Assembly (NCBI GenBank): GCA_031422295.1
Contig: JANOQM010000097.1
Coordinates: 1-54,148, forward strand
From: JANOMH01 sp031422295
GTDB taxonomy: Bacteria; Pseudomonadota; Alphaproteobacteria; Rhodobacterales; Rhodobacteraceae
DNA length: 54,148 bases
Direction of reading: 5' to 3'
Below are positions 24,654-32,959 of this stretch, piece by piece (the first letter of the stretch is position 1; each line of letters starts with the position of its first letter). Position numbers and translations under genes: made by a program. The notes beneath the pieces were generated by a model. It did not search any database, was not told where the DNA came from, and saw only the letters and a program-made list of their open reading frames with translations.

Positions 24654-25574
24654 CTACGCTGTCGCTCTTGCGTCAAGCCGCCGATAGGTCAGGCGCTTGC
24701 CTTCGATGCCTTTGAGGATCAGTGCAGCACGGGCGGTGTCTTCAACCCCGTTCGCAGAGCGGTTGCTGTAACGGAACTCGAACTCGGCGAGGTAGCGGTG
24801 CAAGTGGTGCTTGGCGCAATGCTGGTAGACGCCTTTCATCCCGCGCTTGAAGATTGAGAAATAGCCTTCAATCGTGTTGGTGTGGACGTCGCCGCGCACA
24901 TACTGGCCTTCGCTATGGACGGTAAAATCGTGTCCGGCAAAGTGCTGGCCCACGCTGACATACTGCAAAGCGTCATCGGTAAAGATCGTTGCTTCCTTGG
25001 CGATGTTCTCGCGCAGGATCGGGATAATCGTTCTGGACTTGAGGTCATCAATGACCATGCTTTTTGCGCGACCAGTGTTGCGATCAACGAGGGACAGAAC
25101 TTTCATCTTGTGCGCAGTGCCACGGCTCTTGGCGATACCGGGTTCGCGGCCAATGAAGGTTTCATCGACTTCAACAATGCCGCCGCCAGTGCCGAAACCA
25201 GCCAGAGTATCGCCCTTCATTGCTTCACGAATGCGGTGAAACATGAACCAAGCGGTTTTGTAGGTCACGCCGATAGAGCGGTGCAATTGATGGGCGCTCA
25301 TGCCCTTCTTTGAGGAAGCCATAAGATGCGTCGCCAAAAGCCATTTGTTCAACGGAACCTTGGAACGCTCAAATACGGTGCCAACGGTGACGGTGAATTG
25401 CTGGCGGCAATCGCCACACTGAAACAGGCCGGGGCGGTGCTTTTTGCCTTCCATCCGAGTGCACTTTTCCGTGCCGCCGCAGTGAGGGCAAGCAACGCCA
25501 TCGGCCCAACGCTGGGCTTCAAGGTAGGCGCGGGCTGCGTCAACATCGGTGAAGATCGGATCGGTGAGGTTCAT
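24654..25574 (-). CDS. IS1595-family (ISXO2-like) transposase
   Basis: The 306-residue protein has the N-terminal zinc ribbon (CPHCGGTEKCTRM ... FQCGDCRQQF, about 29-58), a helical segment with KKGMSAHQLHRSIGVTYKTAWFMFHRIREAM, and an ISXO2-like DDE catalytic domain from about 120. Candidate acid residues are VEVDETFIG (D136/E137 region), FTDDALQY and HTNTIEGYFSIFKRG, where family members often have N instead of E. It appears full length and intact. The start is 39 bp inside the right inverted repeat. Confidence 0.95.
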   Translation of the reverse strand: MNLTDPIFTDVDAARAYLEAQRWADGVACPHCGGTEKCTRMEGKKHRPGLFQCGDCRQQFTVTVGTVFERSKVPLNKWLLATHLMASSKKGMSAHQLHRSIGVTYKTAWFMFHRIREAMKGDTLAGFGTGGGIVEVDETFIGREPGIAKSRGTAHKMKVLSLVDRNTGRAKSMVIDDLKSRTIIPILRENIAKEATIFTDDALQYVSVGQHFAGHDFTVHSEGQYVRGDVHTNTIEGYFSIFKRGMKGVYQHCAKHHLHRYLAEFEFRYSNRSANGVEDTARAALILKGIEGKRLTYRRLDARATA

Positions 25575-25612
25575 GGCGGTATCTCCTTGAACCCAAACTA
25601 CAAAGCGCAGTC

Positions 25613-25636
25613 TGCTTTGTCAAGTATATAATCTCC
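25613..25636 (-). repeat. IS1595 terminal inverted repeat, right
   Basis: On the minus strand it reads GGAGATTATATACTTGAC then AAAGCA, differing from the left repeat at two positions. It is followed by the duplication copy AAAGCATG at 25637-25644. Confidence 0.9.
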
Positions 25637-25753
25637 AAAGCATGGGCGGAACAAAAGAGCAACGATATTGGCGTGGACTGCCTTGCACCTCTACCGTCAG
25701 GCAATGTCGCGGGCAGGACAGACCGGGCGGATATGTGGGTGTCGGTTCGGGGC

Positions 25754-26716
25754 ATGGTTACGGTGTCCAACCCCAAACTGACTGGCATTTTGCTTGCTCT
25801 TGGCGCGGGATTGACCCTGTCCCTGAACGACTTTGCGATCAAGGCGCTGTCGGTTGATTATGCGTTGCATCAGGTGATCCTCATTCGGGCTCTGATCGGG
25901 CTGGTGCTGGTGTTCGCGGTGATCCGGGTGTCGGGCACCGGGTTTTCGCAGCTGTGGACCCGCCGCCCGGTGGCGCATCTGATCCGGGTCAGCATTATCA
26001 TGGTGTCGAATGTGACCTATTTTCTGGGTCTGGCTGCGCTACCGCTGGCCGATGCAGTGGCCACAGCCTTTGTTGCCCCGATTTTTGTCACCCTGATGTC
26101 CGCCGTTTTGTTGGGGGAAAAGGTCGGGCCGCACCGTTGGGCAGCAGTGTTGGTGGGGATGCTGGGCGTGCTTGTCATGGTGCGCCCCGGGTCGGGAGTA
26201 ATTCAGCCTGCAGCGATTTTGGTCCTGATTTCCGCGTTTTGCTATGCGGGCAGCCATATGATGACCCGGCGGATGCGCGATACTGAAAGCGCCATGACAT
26301 TTTCTTTCTATGGGCAATCCGGGTTCATCCTTGTCAGCCTGACAATGGGCCTGTGGGTAGGCGACGGGCATTTGGCGGGGTCTGGCAATGCATCGCTGGC
26401 CTTTCTATTCCGGCCGTGGATCATCCCTGACATCGCCGACGGGTGGGCCTTTGCCGCCACGGGTCTGGCCGTCAGCATTGGTGGGATGATGCTGACCCAA
26501 GCCTACCGGACCAATCCCGCGGCACTTGTGGCCCCGTTCGAATATATTGGGATGCCCATGGCCATCTTCTGGGGTGTCGTCGTGTTTGGCACCTGGCCCG
26601 ACCGCACCGCATGGATCGGGATTGCGTTGATCTGCGGCGCAGGGCTTTATACGCTGTGGCGCGAAACCAGACGCAGGAAGGACGTGGATGTTGCAGCCCC
26701 AAGCGGTGATCTTTGA
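25754..26716 (+). CDS. DMT-superfamily (EamA) transporter
   Basis: The 320-residue protein has ten helices in two EamA halves (about 10-140 and 155-290). LTLSLNDFAIKAL in helix 1 and YFLGLAALPLADAVATAFVAPIFVTLMSAVLLGEKVG in the first half are typical. The ATG at 25754 (MVTVSNPK) is chosen; an ATG at 25733 is possible. It is the first gene of a five-gene set whose members all overlap. The substrate is unknown, but the downstream enzymes suggest an amino-acid-like compound. Confidence 0.87.
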   Translation: MVTVSNPKLTGILLALGAGLTLSLNDFAIKALSVDYALHQVILIRALIGLVLVFAVIRVSGTGFSQLWTRRPVAHLIRVSIIMVSNVTYFLGLAALPLADAVATAFVAPIFVTLMSAVLLGEKVGPHRWAAVLVGMLGVLVMVRPGSGVIQPAAILVLISAFCYAGSHMMTRRMRDTESAMTFSFYGQSGFILVSLTMGLWVGDGHLAGSGNASLAFLFRPWIIPDIADGWAFAATGLAVSIGGMMLTQAYRTNPAALVAPFEYIGMPMAIFWGVVVFGTWPDRTAWIGIALICGAGLYTLWRETRRRKDVDVAAPSGDL

Positions 26717-27311
26717 TATCGGCAATGTGTTGGTCGAATGGCAGCCAGAGCGGTTTTATGACCGGGTGATCGGCCCGGCGCGGCGGCGGACGTTATTTGC
26801 CGAGGTGGATATTCTGGACATGAACCTGGAGGTTGATGCAGGGGCGCCGTTCAAACAGACCATCTATGACCGGGCCGAACGTTACCCCGAATGGGGGCCG
26901 GAAATCAGGCTGTGGCATGACCGCTGGATCGAGATTGCGCATCCGGTGATTGACCGGTCGGTGCGGATTTTGCGGGCGCTCAAGGGCCGGGGCGTGCCAG
27001 TGTTTACCCTGACCAATTTTGGCGACGAAAGCTATGCTTATGCCCAGACGCAGTTTGATTTCCTGAACGAATTTGACCGGGAATATGTGTCGGGGCGGTT
27101 GAAATGCCTGAAACCTACCCCCGAGATCTACGAAGCGGTCGAGGCGGATTGCGGCATTGCCCCCGCCGCCCTGCTGTTCGCCGATGACAAACCCGAGAAT
27201 GTGGCCGCTGCCGCCGAACGCGGCTGGCAGACGCATTTGTTTACCACCCCGGCAGGTTTCGCCACGGTGTTGGTCTCGGCTGGATTGCTGACTGAAAGTG
27301 AGGCTGCATGA
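26688..27311 (+). CDS. HAD-superfamily hydrolase
   Basis: The 207-residue protein has motif I FDIGNVLVEW (nucleophile D10), motif II TLTNFG, a conserved Lys in CLKPTPEIYE and motif III FADDKPEN. These define a YihX/2-haloacid-dehalogenase-like HAD phosphatase. In motif I the second acid is replaced by Asn (DIGN), common in this branch. It overlaps the transporter gene by 29 bp and has AGGAAGG upstream of the ATG. Confidence 0.9.
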   Translation: MLQPQAVIFDIGNVLVEWQPERFYDRVIGPARRRTLFAEVDILDMNLEVDAGAPFKQTIYDRAERYPEWGPEIRLWHDRWIEIAHPVIDRSVRILRALKGRGVPVFTLTNFGDESYAYAQTQFDFLNEFDREYVSGRLKCLKPTPEIYEAVEADCGIAPAALLFADDKPENVAAAAERGWQTHLFTTPAGFATVLVSAGLLTESEAA

Positions 27312-28222
27312 CTGTAGCGATGATCCCGTTTGCCGAAGGCGAGGTTGGTCTGGACTGGCTGGCGCTTACCCGTGCGATGGTCGCCGGGCACTTGAAACCA
27401 AAGGCCCAGATCAAGGATGTGCTGCTGTATCGCGGGGCCGATACCCTGCTGAACCGCACCGCTTGGATCGACGGCATGGGCATCGCGGTTAAGGCTGGCG
27501 CGATTTATCCGGGCAATCTGGCCAAGGGCAAGCCCACGGTGAATGGGGCGGTCAACCTGTTTTCGGATGCGGATGGGGCGCTGGAGGCGATTTTGGATTT
27601 CCATCTGGTGACCAAGTGGAAAACGGCGGGGGATAGTCTGTTGGCGGCGACAAGGCTGGCCAGGCCTGACAGCCGCAATATCCTGATTGTCGGGGCGGGT
27701 ACTGTGGGCCGGTCGCTGCATCAGGCCTATTCAGCCGGTTTCCCGGACGCCAAATTTACCATCTGGAACCGCAGCGCCACGGGGGCGCAGGATTTTGTGG
27801 CGGCGCATCGAGGCGTGACCATCGCGCGGGATTTAGAGGCCGCCGTGCGGGCCGCTGATATCGTCACCTGTGCCACGATGTCCAGCACCCCGATCATCCT
27901 GGGTGAATGGTTGCAACCCGGCCAGCACATCGACCTGATCGGGGCCTATACCCCGGCGATGCGCGAATCCGATGATGCAGCGGTGGTCCGTGCCCGCGTG
28001 TTTGTCGATAATATCAGCACCACAGTGGACCATATCGGTGATCTGACGGGGCCGATAGCCGCAGGCGCGATTACCGCCGCCCATGTGCTGGGTGATTTTT
28101 ACAGCATGGGCGCGCTGAAACGTCATAGTGATGCCGAGATTACCCTGTTCAAGAACGGCGGCGGGGCGCATCTGGACCTGATGACAAGCCGCTATATTCT
28201 GGACGTATGGAGAGCCCGGTGA
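27308..28222 (+). CDS. Ornithine cyclodeaminase/mu-crystallin family protein
   Basis: The 304-residue protein has the Rossmann loop ILIVGAGTVGRSL (about 124-136) and the family block IDLIGAYTPAMRESD near 215-229. The first half has AWIDGMGIAVKAGAIYPGN with the conserved Lys. Family members use NAD(P) to deaminate or reduce cyclic or amino acids, and this type is often annotated as ornithine cyclodeaminase without proof. It overlaps the HAD gene by 4 bp (ATGA). Confidence 0.88.
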   Translation: MTVAMIPFAEGEVGLDWLALTRAMVAGHLKPKAQIKDVLLYRGADTLLNRTAWIDGMGIAVKAGAIYPGNLAKGKPTVNGAVNLFSDADGALEAILDFHLVTKWKTAGDSLLAATRLARPDSRNILIVGAGTVGRSLHQAYSAGFPDAKFTIWNRSATGAQDFVAAHRGVTIARDLEAAVRAADIVTCATMSSTPIILGEWLQPGQHIDLIGAYTPAMRESDDAAVVRARVFVDNISTTVDHIGDLTGPIAAGAITAAHVLGDFYSMGALKRHSDAEITLFKNGGGAHLDLMTSRYILDVWRAR

Positions 28223-29013
28223 TTACTGCGACGGACATTGCCGATTTTCAGCGTGACGGGGCCTGCGTCCTGCGTGGCGTGTTTGTGGACTGGGTCGATG
28301 TCATGGCCGCAGGTGTCGCCCGCAACATGGCCGACCCCGGCCCTTATGCGTCAGAAAATGCGGTGACCGAGGGGCGGTTTTTTGACGATTACTGCAACTG
28401 GACCCGCATCCCAGAATATGAACGCGTGGTGCGCGATAGCCCCGCCGCTGAAATCGCCGCGTTGTCGATGCAGTCGCAGACCGCGCAGTTCTTTCATGAC
28501 CATGTTCTGGTCAAAGAACCGGGCACGCCGAAACCGACGCCCTGGCATGCCGATGGGTCGTATTATTTTGTGGCAGGTCTACAGACCGTCAGCATGTGGT
28601 GCCCGCTGGACCCGGTGCGCGAGGCGTCGTTGCGCCTGATCGCCGGATCGCATCGTTGGGAACGGATGGTCCGGCCTGTATCCTGGGCCGATGACAGCGA
28701 CTTTTACAAAGGCGACAAGACGGACTGGACCCCGGTGCCAGACCCGGATGCCGACCCGGGCCAGACCAAAGTGCTGGAATGGCACATGGACCCCGGCGAT
28801 GTTGTTTTGTTTGATTATCGCACCGTCCATGGCGCGCGGGGCAATACCGGGGCAACCCGGCGGCGGGCGCTGAGTTTACGCTGGGTTGGCGATGATGCCC
28901 GGTATGTGGAACGACCGGGCCGTACGTCGCCGCCATATCCGGGGCATGGGATGGTGACCGGGCAGCGGCTGCGGGGTGACTGGTTTCCGGTGATCCGGGG
29001 GGCTGACGCATGA
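28207..29013 (+). CDS. Phytanoyl-CoA dioxygenase (PhyH) family protein
   Basis: The 268-residue Fe(II)/2-oxoglutarate dioxygenase has H-x-D in TPWHADGSYYF (about 114-124), the distal His in DYRTVHGARGN and Arg in RRRALSLRWVG. The iron site and 2-oxoglutarate-binding Arg are therefore all present. It hydroxylates an unknown small molecule. It overlaps the ornithine cyclodeaminase-like gene by 16 bp and the next gene by 4 bp, so it is within the same operon. Confidence 0.9.
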   Translation: MESPVITATDIADFQRDGACVLRGVFVDWVDVMAAGVARNMADPGPYASENAVTEGRFFDDYCNWTRIPEYERVVRDSPAAEIAALSMQSQTAQFFHDHVLVKEPGTPKPTPWHADGSYYFVAGLQTVSMWCPLDPVREASLRLIAGSHRWERMVRPVSWADDSDFYKGDKTDWTPVPDPDADPGQTKVLEWHMDPGDVVLFDYRTVHGARGNTGATRRRALSLRWVGDDARYVERPGRTSPPYPGHGMVTGQRLRGDWFPVIRGADA

Positions 29014-29912
29014 TCTGGATTGTGCTGATCTTGCTGGCCCTAGCGGCGGCCGCTCCGTTTGTATTAGAGGCGCAACGCCCCGTCCCGGATGAGATCGCGC
29101 GCCGGGAAACTCTTGGGAAATTTGCCAAACTGTCGCAAGGTGTGACGCATTATCAATGGCTCGGGCCGGTGCGCGGGCCGATTGTTGTCGCAGTGCATGG
29201 CATGACCACACCGTCGGCAGTTTGGGCAGATATTGCGCAGGTGTTGGGCAATATCGGTTACCGCGTTTTGGTTTATGATCTGTATGGCCGGGGATTGTCT
29301 GACGCCCCCCCCGGCCCGCAGAACCGCCAGTTTTTTCAGCGCCAGCTGGACGATTTGCTGGCCGATCAGGGGTTGGGGCAGGACCTGACCCTGATAGGTT
29401 ATTCCATGGGTGGCGCGATTGCGACGGCCTTTGCCGGGGACCGCCCGGAACGTGTCAAGCGGCTGATCCTGCTGGCCCCGATCGGCATGGGCCACCCCGA
29501 AGATCGGCTGACCCGTTTTATCCGCCAGACCCCGGTCATCGGGGATTGGCTGTTTCTGGCGTTCTATGCCCGCCATTTGCGCCACAGCATTGCGACCGAG
29601 GCCAGCCCGATGGGGCCTGTCCAACTGGCCGAACTTTCGCGCAAGGGCTATCTGCCTGCCGTATTATCCTCGGTCCGGGGGATAACGCAGGACCGGCTTG
29701 AGGCAGATCATCGTGCCATTGGCCGGGCCGATGTGCCGGTTGTCGCGCTATGGGGCGAGCAGGATAGGGTTATCCCGTTGACCGGCCTGGGTAACCTTGC
29801 CCAATGGAACCGCAATGCCCGGCAAGAAGTGATCGCCGGGGCCGGGCATGGGTTGCCCTATACCCACGGGGCGGCGGTGATGGCGGTGTTAAAGGACGTG
29901 TTGCGGGAATAA
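29010..29912 (+). CDS. Alpha/beta hydrolase
   Basis: The 300-residue protein starts with a hydrophobic segment (IWIVLILLALAAAAPFVLEA), probably a membrane anchor. The hydrolase fold has VAVHGMTTPSAVW, the nucleophile elbow LIGYSMGGAIA, an Asp in WGEQDRVIP and the final His in GAGHGLPYTHG. It is probably an inner-membrane-attached esterase or lipase-like enzyme. It is the last gene of the five-gene set and ends right where the opposite-strand MFS gene ends. Confidence 0.88.
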   Translation: MIWIVLILLALAAAAPFVLEAQRPVPDEIARRETLGKFAKLSQGVTHYQWLGPVRGPIVVAVHGMTTPSAVWADIAQVLGNIGYRVLVYDLYGRGLSDAPPGPQNRQFFQRQLDDLLADQGLGQDLTLIGYSMGGAIATAFAGDRPERVKRLILLAPIGMGHPEDRLTRFIRQTPVIGDWLFLAFYARHLRHSIATEASPMGPVQLAELSRKGYLPAVLSSVRGITQDRLEADHRAIGRADVPVVALWGEQDRVIPLTGLGNLAQWNRNARQEVIAGAGHGLPYTHGAAVMAVLKDVLRE

Positions 29913-31148
29913 TCAGGCAGACTGCGCCACCGGCCGGGTTTCGCGGATTGGCAAATGGATCAGCGCCGAAAACGCCCCGATCCCCACGCCGACCCACCAG
30001 ACCACATCATAGCCGCCATAGATATCGAACAGCTTGCCCCCCAGCCAGACCCCCAGAAAACTGCCCAATTGGTGACTGAAAAACACGATGCCATACAGCG
30101 TGCCCATGTAACGCACGCCATATAGGTGCGCCACAAGGCCGGACGTCAGCGGCACCGTCGCCAGCCATAGACTGCCCATGCCAAAGGCAAAGATCATCAC
30201 TGTTGCAGGTGTCATCGGCAGCAGAATGAACCATGCCGAGATCAGCGTGCGCCCGACATAAATCCCGGCCAGCAAATATTTGCGCGGATACCGGCTGCCC
30301 AGCCAACCCGCCAGCAGGGTGCCGCCGATATTGGCCAGCCCGATCACCGAAATCGCAATAGCGCCCAGCGCCGATGTCGTGGTGATCCCCAGCCCGGCCA
30401 ACATCCCACCCGGCGCAATCGGCCCACAAATTTCGGCCACGAAGGCCGGAAAATGGGCCGTGATGAACCCCAGTTGATAGCCGCAGGAAAAGAACCCCAG
30501 AAAGATCATCGCATAAGATGGGTCGCGGGCGGCGCGCCAGATGATTTCGCCCATGGTTTCCTGCAATTCGGCCTTTGAGGCCGCAGGCGCACGCATCAGC
30601 GGCAAAACCAGCAGCGACAACAGGATCAGGCCCGCAAAGGTCACGAATACCGATTGCCATGGCATGAAACTCAGCAATCCCTGCGCCAGCGGTGCGCCGA
30701 TCATCTGGCCGACTGACCCTATGGCCGTCACCACCGCCAGCGACATTGACCGGTTTTCGACGCTGGACGCGCGGCCCACCACGGCCAGAACCACGCCAAA
30801 CCCCGTGCCCGCGATACCAAATCCTACAATTATTTCATACAGTTGATGCGCCCCGGGGGTGACCGCCTGCGAGGCCAGCAACAGCCCCGCCGCATAGCAC
30901 AACGCCCCCAGAATGATCGCCTTGCGGTCGCCGATCTTTTCGGCAATCGCCCCGAATATCGGCTGGCCAAAGCCCCAAGCGAGGTTCTGGATCGCGATAG
31001 CCATAGAGAAATCGGCGCGCGGCCAGCCAAATTCGGTGGCGATGGGGAGCTGGAACACCCCAAACGACCCGCGAATGGCAAAACCGACCATCAGGACAAG
31101 CGACCCGGCAATCAGGACAGGGGTAATCAGGGGTGATTTGATGTGCAT
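29913..31148 (-). CDS. MFS transporter (oxalate/formate-antiporter-like)
   Basis: The 411-residue protein has 12 helices. The segment AIRGSFGVFQLPIATEFGWPRADFSMAIAIQNLAWGFGQPIFG is characteristic of the OFA/monocarboxylate-type MFS branch. GDRKAIILG in loop 2-3 fits the general MFS motif. The substrate is unknown, likely an organic anion. The ATG at 31148 (MHIKSP) is chosen; a longer frame adds seven residues. Its stop abuts the stop of the hydrolase gene without any gap. Confidence 0.88.
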   Translation of the reverse strand: MHIKSPLITPVLIAGSLVLMVGFAIRGSFGVFQLPIATEFGWPRADFSMAIAIQNLAWGFGQPIFGAIAEKIGDRKAIILGALCYAAGLLLASQAVTPGAHQLYEIIVGFGIAGTGFGVVLAVVGRASSVENRSMSLAVVTAIGSVGQMIGAPLAQGLLSFMPWQSVFVTFAGLILLSLLVLPLMRAPAASKAELQETMGEIIWRAARDPSYAMIFLGFFSCGYQLGFITAHFPAFVAEICGPIAPGGMLAGLGITTTSALGAIAISVIGLANIGGTLLAGWLGSRYPRKYLLAGIYVGRTLISAWFILLPMTPATVMIFAFGMGSLWLATVPLTSGLVAHLYGVRYMGTLYGIVFFSHQLGSFLGVWLGGKLFDIYGGYDVVWWVGVGIGAFSALIHLPIRETRPVAQSA

Positions 31149-31223
31149 GGGACTGATTTTTAAGACCAATCGGGCAAAGTCAAATCAGCGATTGTGGCCA
31201 CCCCGATCACGATTGCGCATCCG

Positions 31224-31703
31224 TCAGACCTGGGCAGGCCAGCCATAAATCCGGTCGCGCACCACAGTTTCCCCCAGTGTACTATCGAAACACAGCAACA
31301 CACTGCCCCCGGTGCTTTCGTAAAACCTGCAGGCCCGGGTGTTTGCATCCAGAACCAAAGCAGTAAATCCGGCCTGCCCGCGCCCTGCGTCAAACAGCGC
31401 CCGGCCCTGCCCCTGCCCATGGGCGGCGCGCAGCAGATACAGTGCATACAGCTCCTCGGTATAACCTCGCGCGGCCCAATCCGCATCGCGCTGTGGCCCG
31501 AACTGGACAAAACCCTCATCCGGTATCGTAAATATCCGGGTTGTCCCGGCCCCGATCTGCGCCGTCCATTGCGCCAGCCGGAAGTCATAGGTCCGGCGTG
31601 CAATCTCGTCAGGCGGAAGAATGCCCGTATAGGTTTCGGCCCATGCCTGCACATTCACGCGGGCGATCATCGGGGCATCGGACAGCATGGCAGGGCGTAA
31701 CAT
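31224..31703 (-). CDS. GNAT-family N-acetyltransferase
   Basis: The 159-residue protein shows the acetyl-CoA-binding pattern: an N-terminal LRPAMLSDAPMIARVNVQAWAETYTGILP, the strand-loop-helix LYLLRAAHGQGQGRALFDAG (Q/R-x-x-G-x-A region), and the C-terminal LDANTRACRFYESTGG typical of GNATs. The substrate is not predictable. It precedes the MFS gene on the same strand with 75 bp between. Confidence 0.85.
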   Translation of the reverse strand: MLRPAMLSDAPMIARVNVQAWAETYTGILPPDEIARRTYDFRLAQWTAQIGAGTTRIFTIPDEGFVQFGPQRDADWAARGYTEELYALYLLRAAHGQGQGRALFDAGRGQAGFTALVLDANTRACRFYESTGGSVLLCFDSTLGETVVRDRIYGWPAQV

Positions 31704-31802
31704 CGGGAATTTATCCTTGCAGTAACATCAACAGGCTATGTCAAACAAACCGGGCCCGGCAAGTTGTCTTTCCCCCGGGCGCGGGCCGGGTTAGGACAAG
31801 CC

Positions 31803-32858
31803 ATGGAATTGCTATCGACCCATTACATGGCCCGGGTGGACGCAGGCACCGTGCAACCGGACCCGGCGCAGATCGCGGTATTGCCGCTGCTGGACCGGGT
31901 TTTGGCCGAGCTGGCTGTGCCGGTGAAGCGCGGATTATTTCGCAAGGCTGCTGCACCCATCAAAGGCGTGTATCTGTGGGGTGGCGTGGGCCGGGGCAAA
32001 TCCATGCTGATGGATATGATGGCCGATCTGGCACCTGACCCAAAATGGCGCCGCCATTTCCACGAATTCATGCAATGGGTCCATGCCAGCATGACCCGCG
32101 CCCGCAAAAAGGGTGTGGACGATGCGATTGCCCCTGTCGCGGATGAAATCATTGCCGCCACCCGGTTTCTGGCGTTCGACGAAATGCAGATCACCGATAT
32201 TGCCGATGCGATGATTGTCGGCCGTCTGTTTGAACGGCTGTTTGCGGCTGGGGTGACTGTGGTCGCTACATCCAACCGCCACCCCGATGCCCTGTACAAA
32301 GACGGGCTGAACCGGGCGCTGTTTGTGCCGTTTATCGAGATGATCAAGGACCAGATGGAGGTTGTCGAACTGATCAGCCCGACCGACCACCGTCAGGGAC
32401 GTCTGGCCGGGATGCAGGTCTATTTCACCCCGGCTGATTCAGCCGCCCGCGCTGCCTTATCGGCGATCTGGCAGGATTTGACCGGCGGGCAGGATCATCC
32501 CCTTGTCCTTAAGGTGACAGGCCGCGATGTGGAAATTCCGCATTTTCACAATGGTGTCGCCCGTGCCCGGTTTCATGACCTGTGCAGCAGGCCGCTGGGT
32601 GCGGGGGATTACCTCGCGCTGGCCCATGCCGCCCGCGTGCTGATTTTGGAGGACGTGCCGGAACTGTCGAGTGAAAACTTTAACGAGGCCAAGCGATTTG
32701 TGACCCTGATTGATGCCTTGTATGAGGCAAAGGTAAAGCTGTTCCTGTCCGCCGCCGCCCGCCCGGACATGCTGTATGTCGAGGGCGAAGGTGCGTTTGA
32801 ATTTTCGCGCACCGCCAGCCGGTTGATGGAGATGCAAAGTGCTGGCTGGGGTATCTGA
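31803..32858 (+). CDS. zapE: ZapE/AFG1-family ATPase
   Basis: The 351-residue AFG1-like ATPase has Walker A GGVGRGKS at 60-67, Walker B FLAFDEMQ and sensor VVATSNRHPDALYKDGLNR. The C-terminal REP-like FDDLCSRPLGAGDYLALA region is also typical (here FHDLCSRPLG). ZapE affects the Z-ring in Escherichia coli and AFG1 acts in mitochondrial protein quality control. The ATG at 31803 (MELLSTHY) is chosen over a TTG at 31764 because AGGA precedes it. Confidence 0.9.
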   Translation: MELLSTHYMARVDAGTVQPDPAQIAVLPLLDRVLAELAVPVKRGLFRKAAAPIKGVYLWGGVGRGKSMLMDMMADLAPDPKWRRHFHEFMQWVHASMTRARKKGVDDAIAPVADEIIAATRFLAFDEMQITDIADAMIVGRLFERLFAAGVTVVATSNRHPDALYKDGLNRALFVPFIEMIKDQMEVVELISPTDHRQGRLAGMQVYFTPADSAARAALSAIWQDLTGGQDHPLVLKVTGRDVEIPHFHNGVARARFHDLCSRPLGAGDYLALAHAARVLILEDVPELSSENFNEAKRFVTLIDALYEAKVKLFLSAAARPDMLYVEGEGAFEFSRTASRLMEMQSAGWGI

Positions 32859-32959
32859 CCGCCTGACTGCCAGGATTTTCAGGCCCTGCAACTGCCCCAT
32901 GGCGGGCGGTTCTGAATTTCGGCTATAAGGCACAGGAAACGTAAACCGGAGAAACGAAG

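Larger units (their letters stand above)
23786..25636 (-). mobile_element. Complete IS1595-family element, 1,851 bp, with passenger gene
   Basis: The ends are 23786 (GGCGATTATATACTTGAGAA) and, on the other strand, 25636 (GGAGATTATATACTTGACAA), 24 bp with two differences. Flanking them is the 8-bp direct duplication AAAGCATG (23778-23785 and 25637-25644), the size expected for this family. It contains a transposase at 24654-25574 and an unrelated gene at 23897-24517. The intact duplication and ends suggest a recent insertion into the spacer between two divergent DMT transporter genes. Confidence 0.92.
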
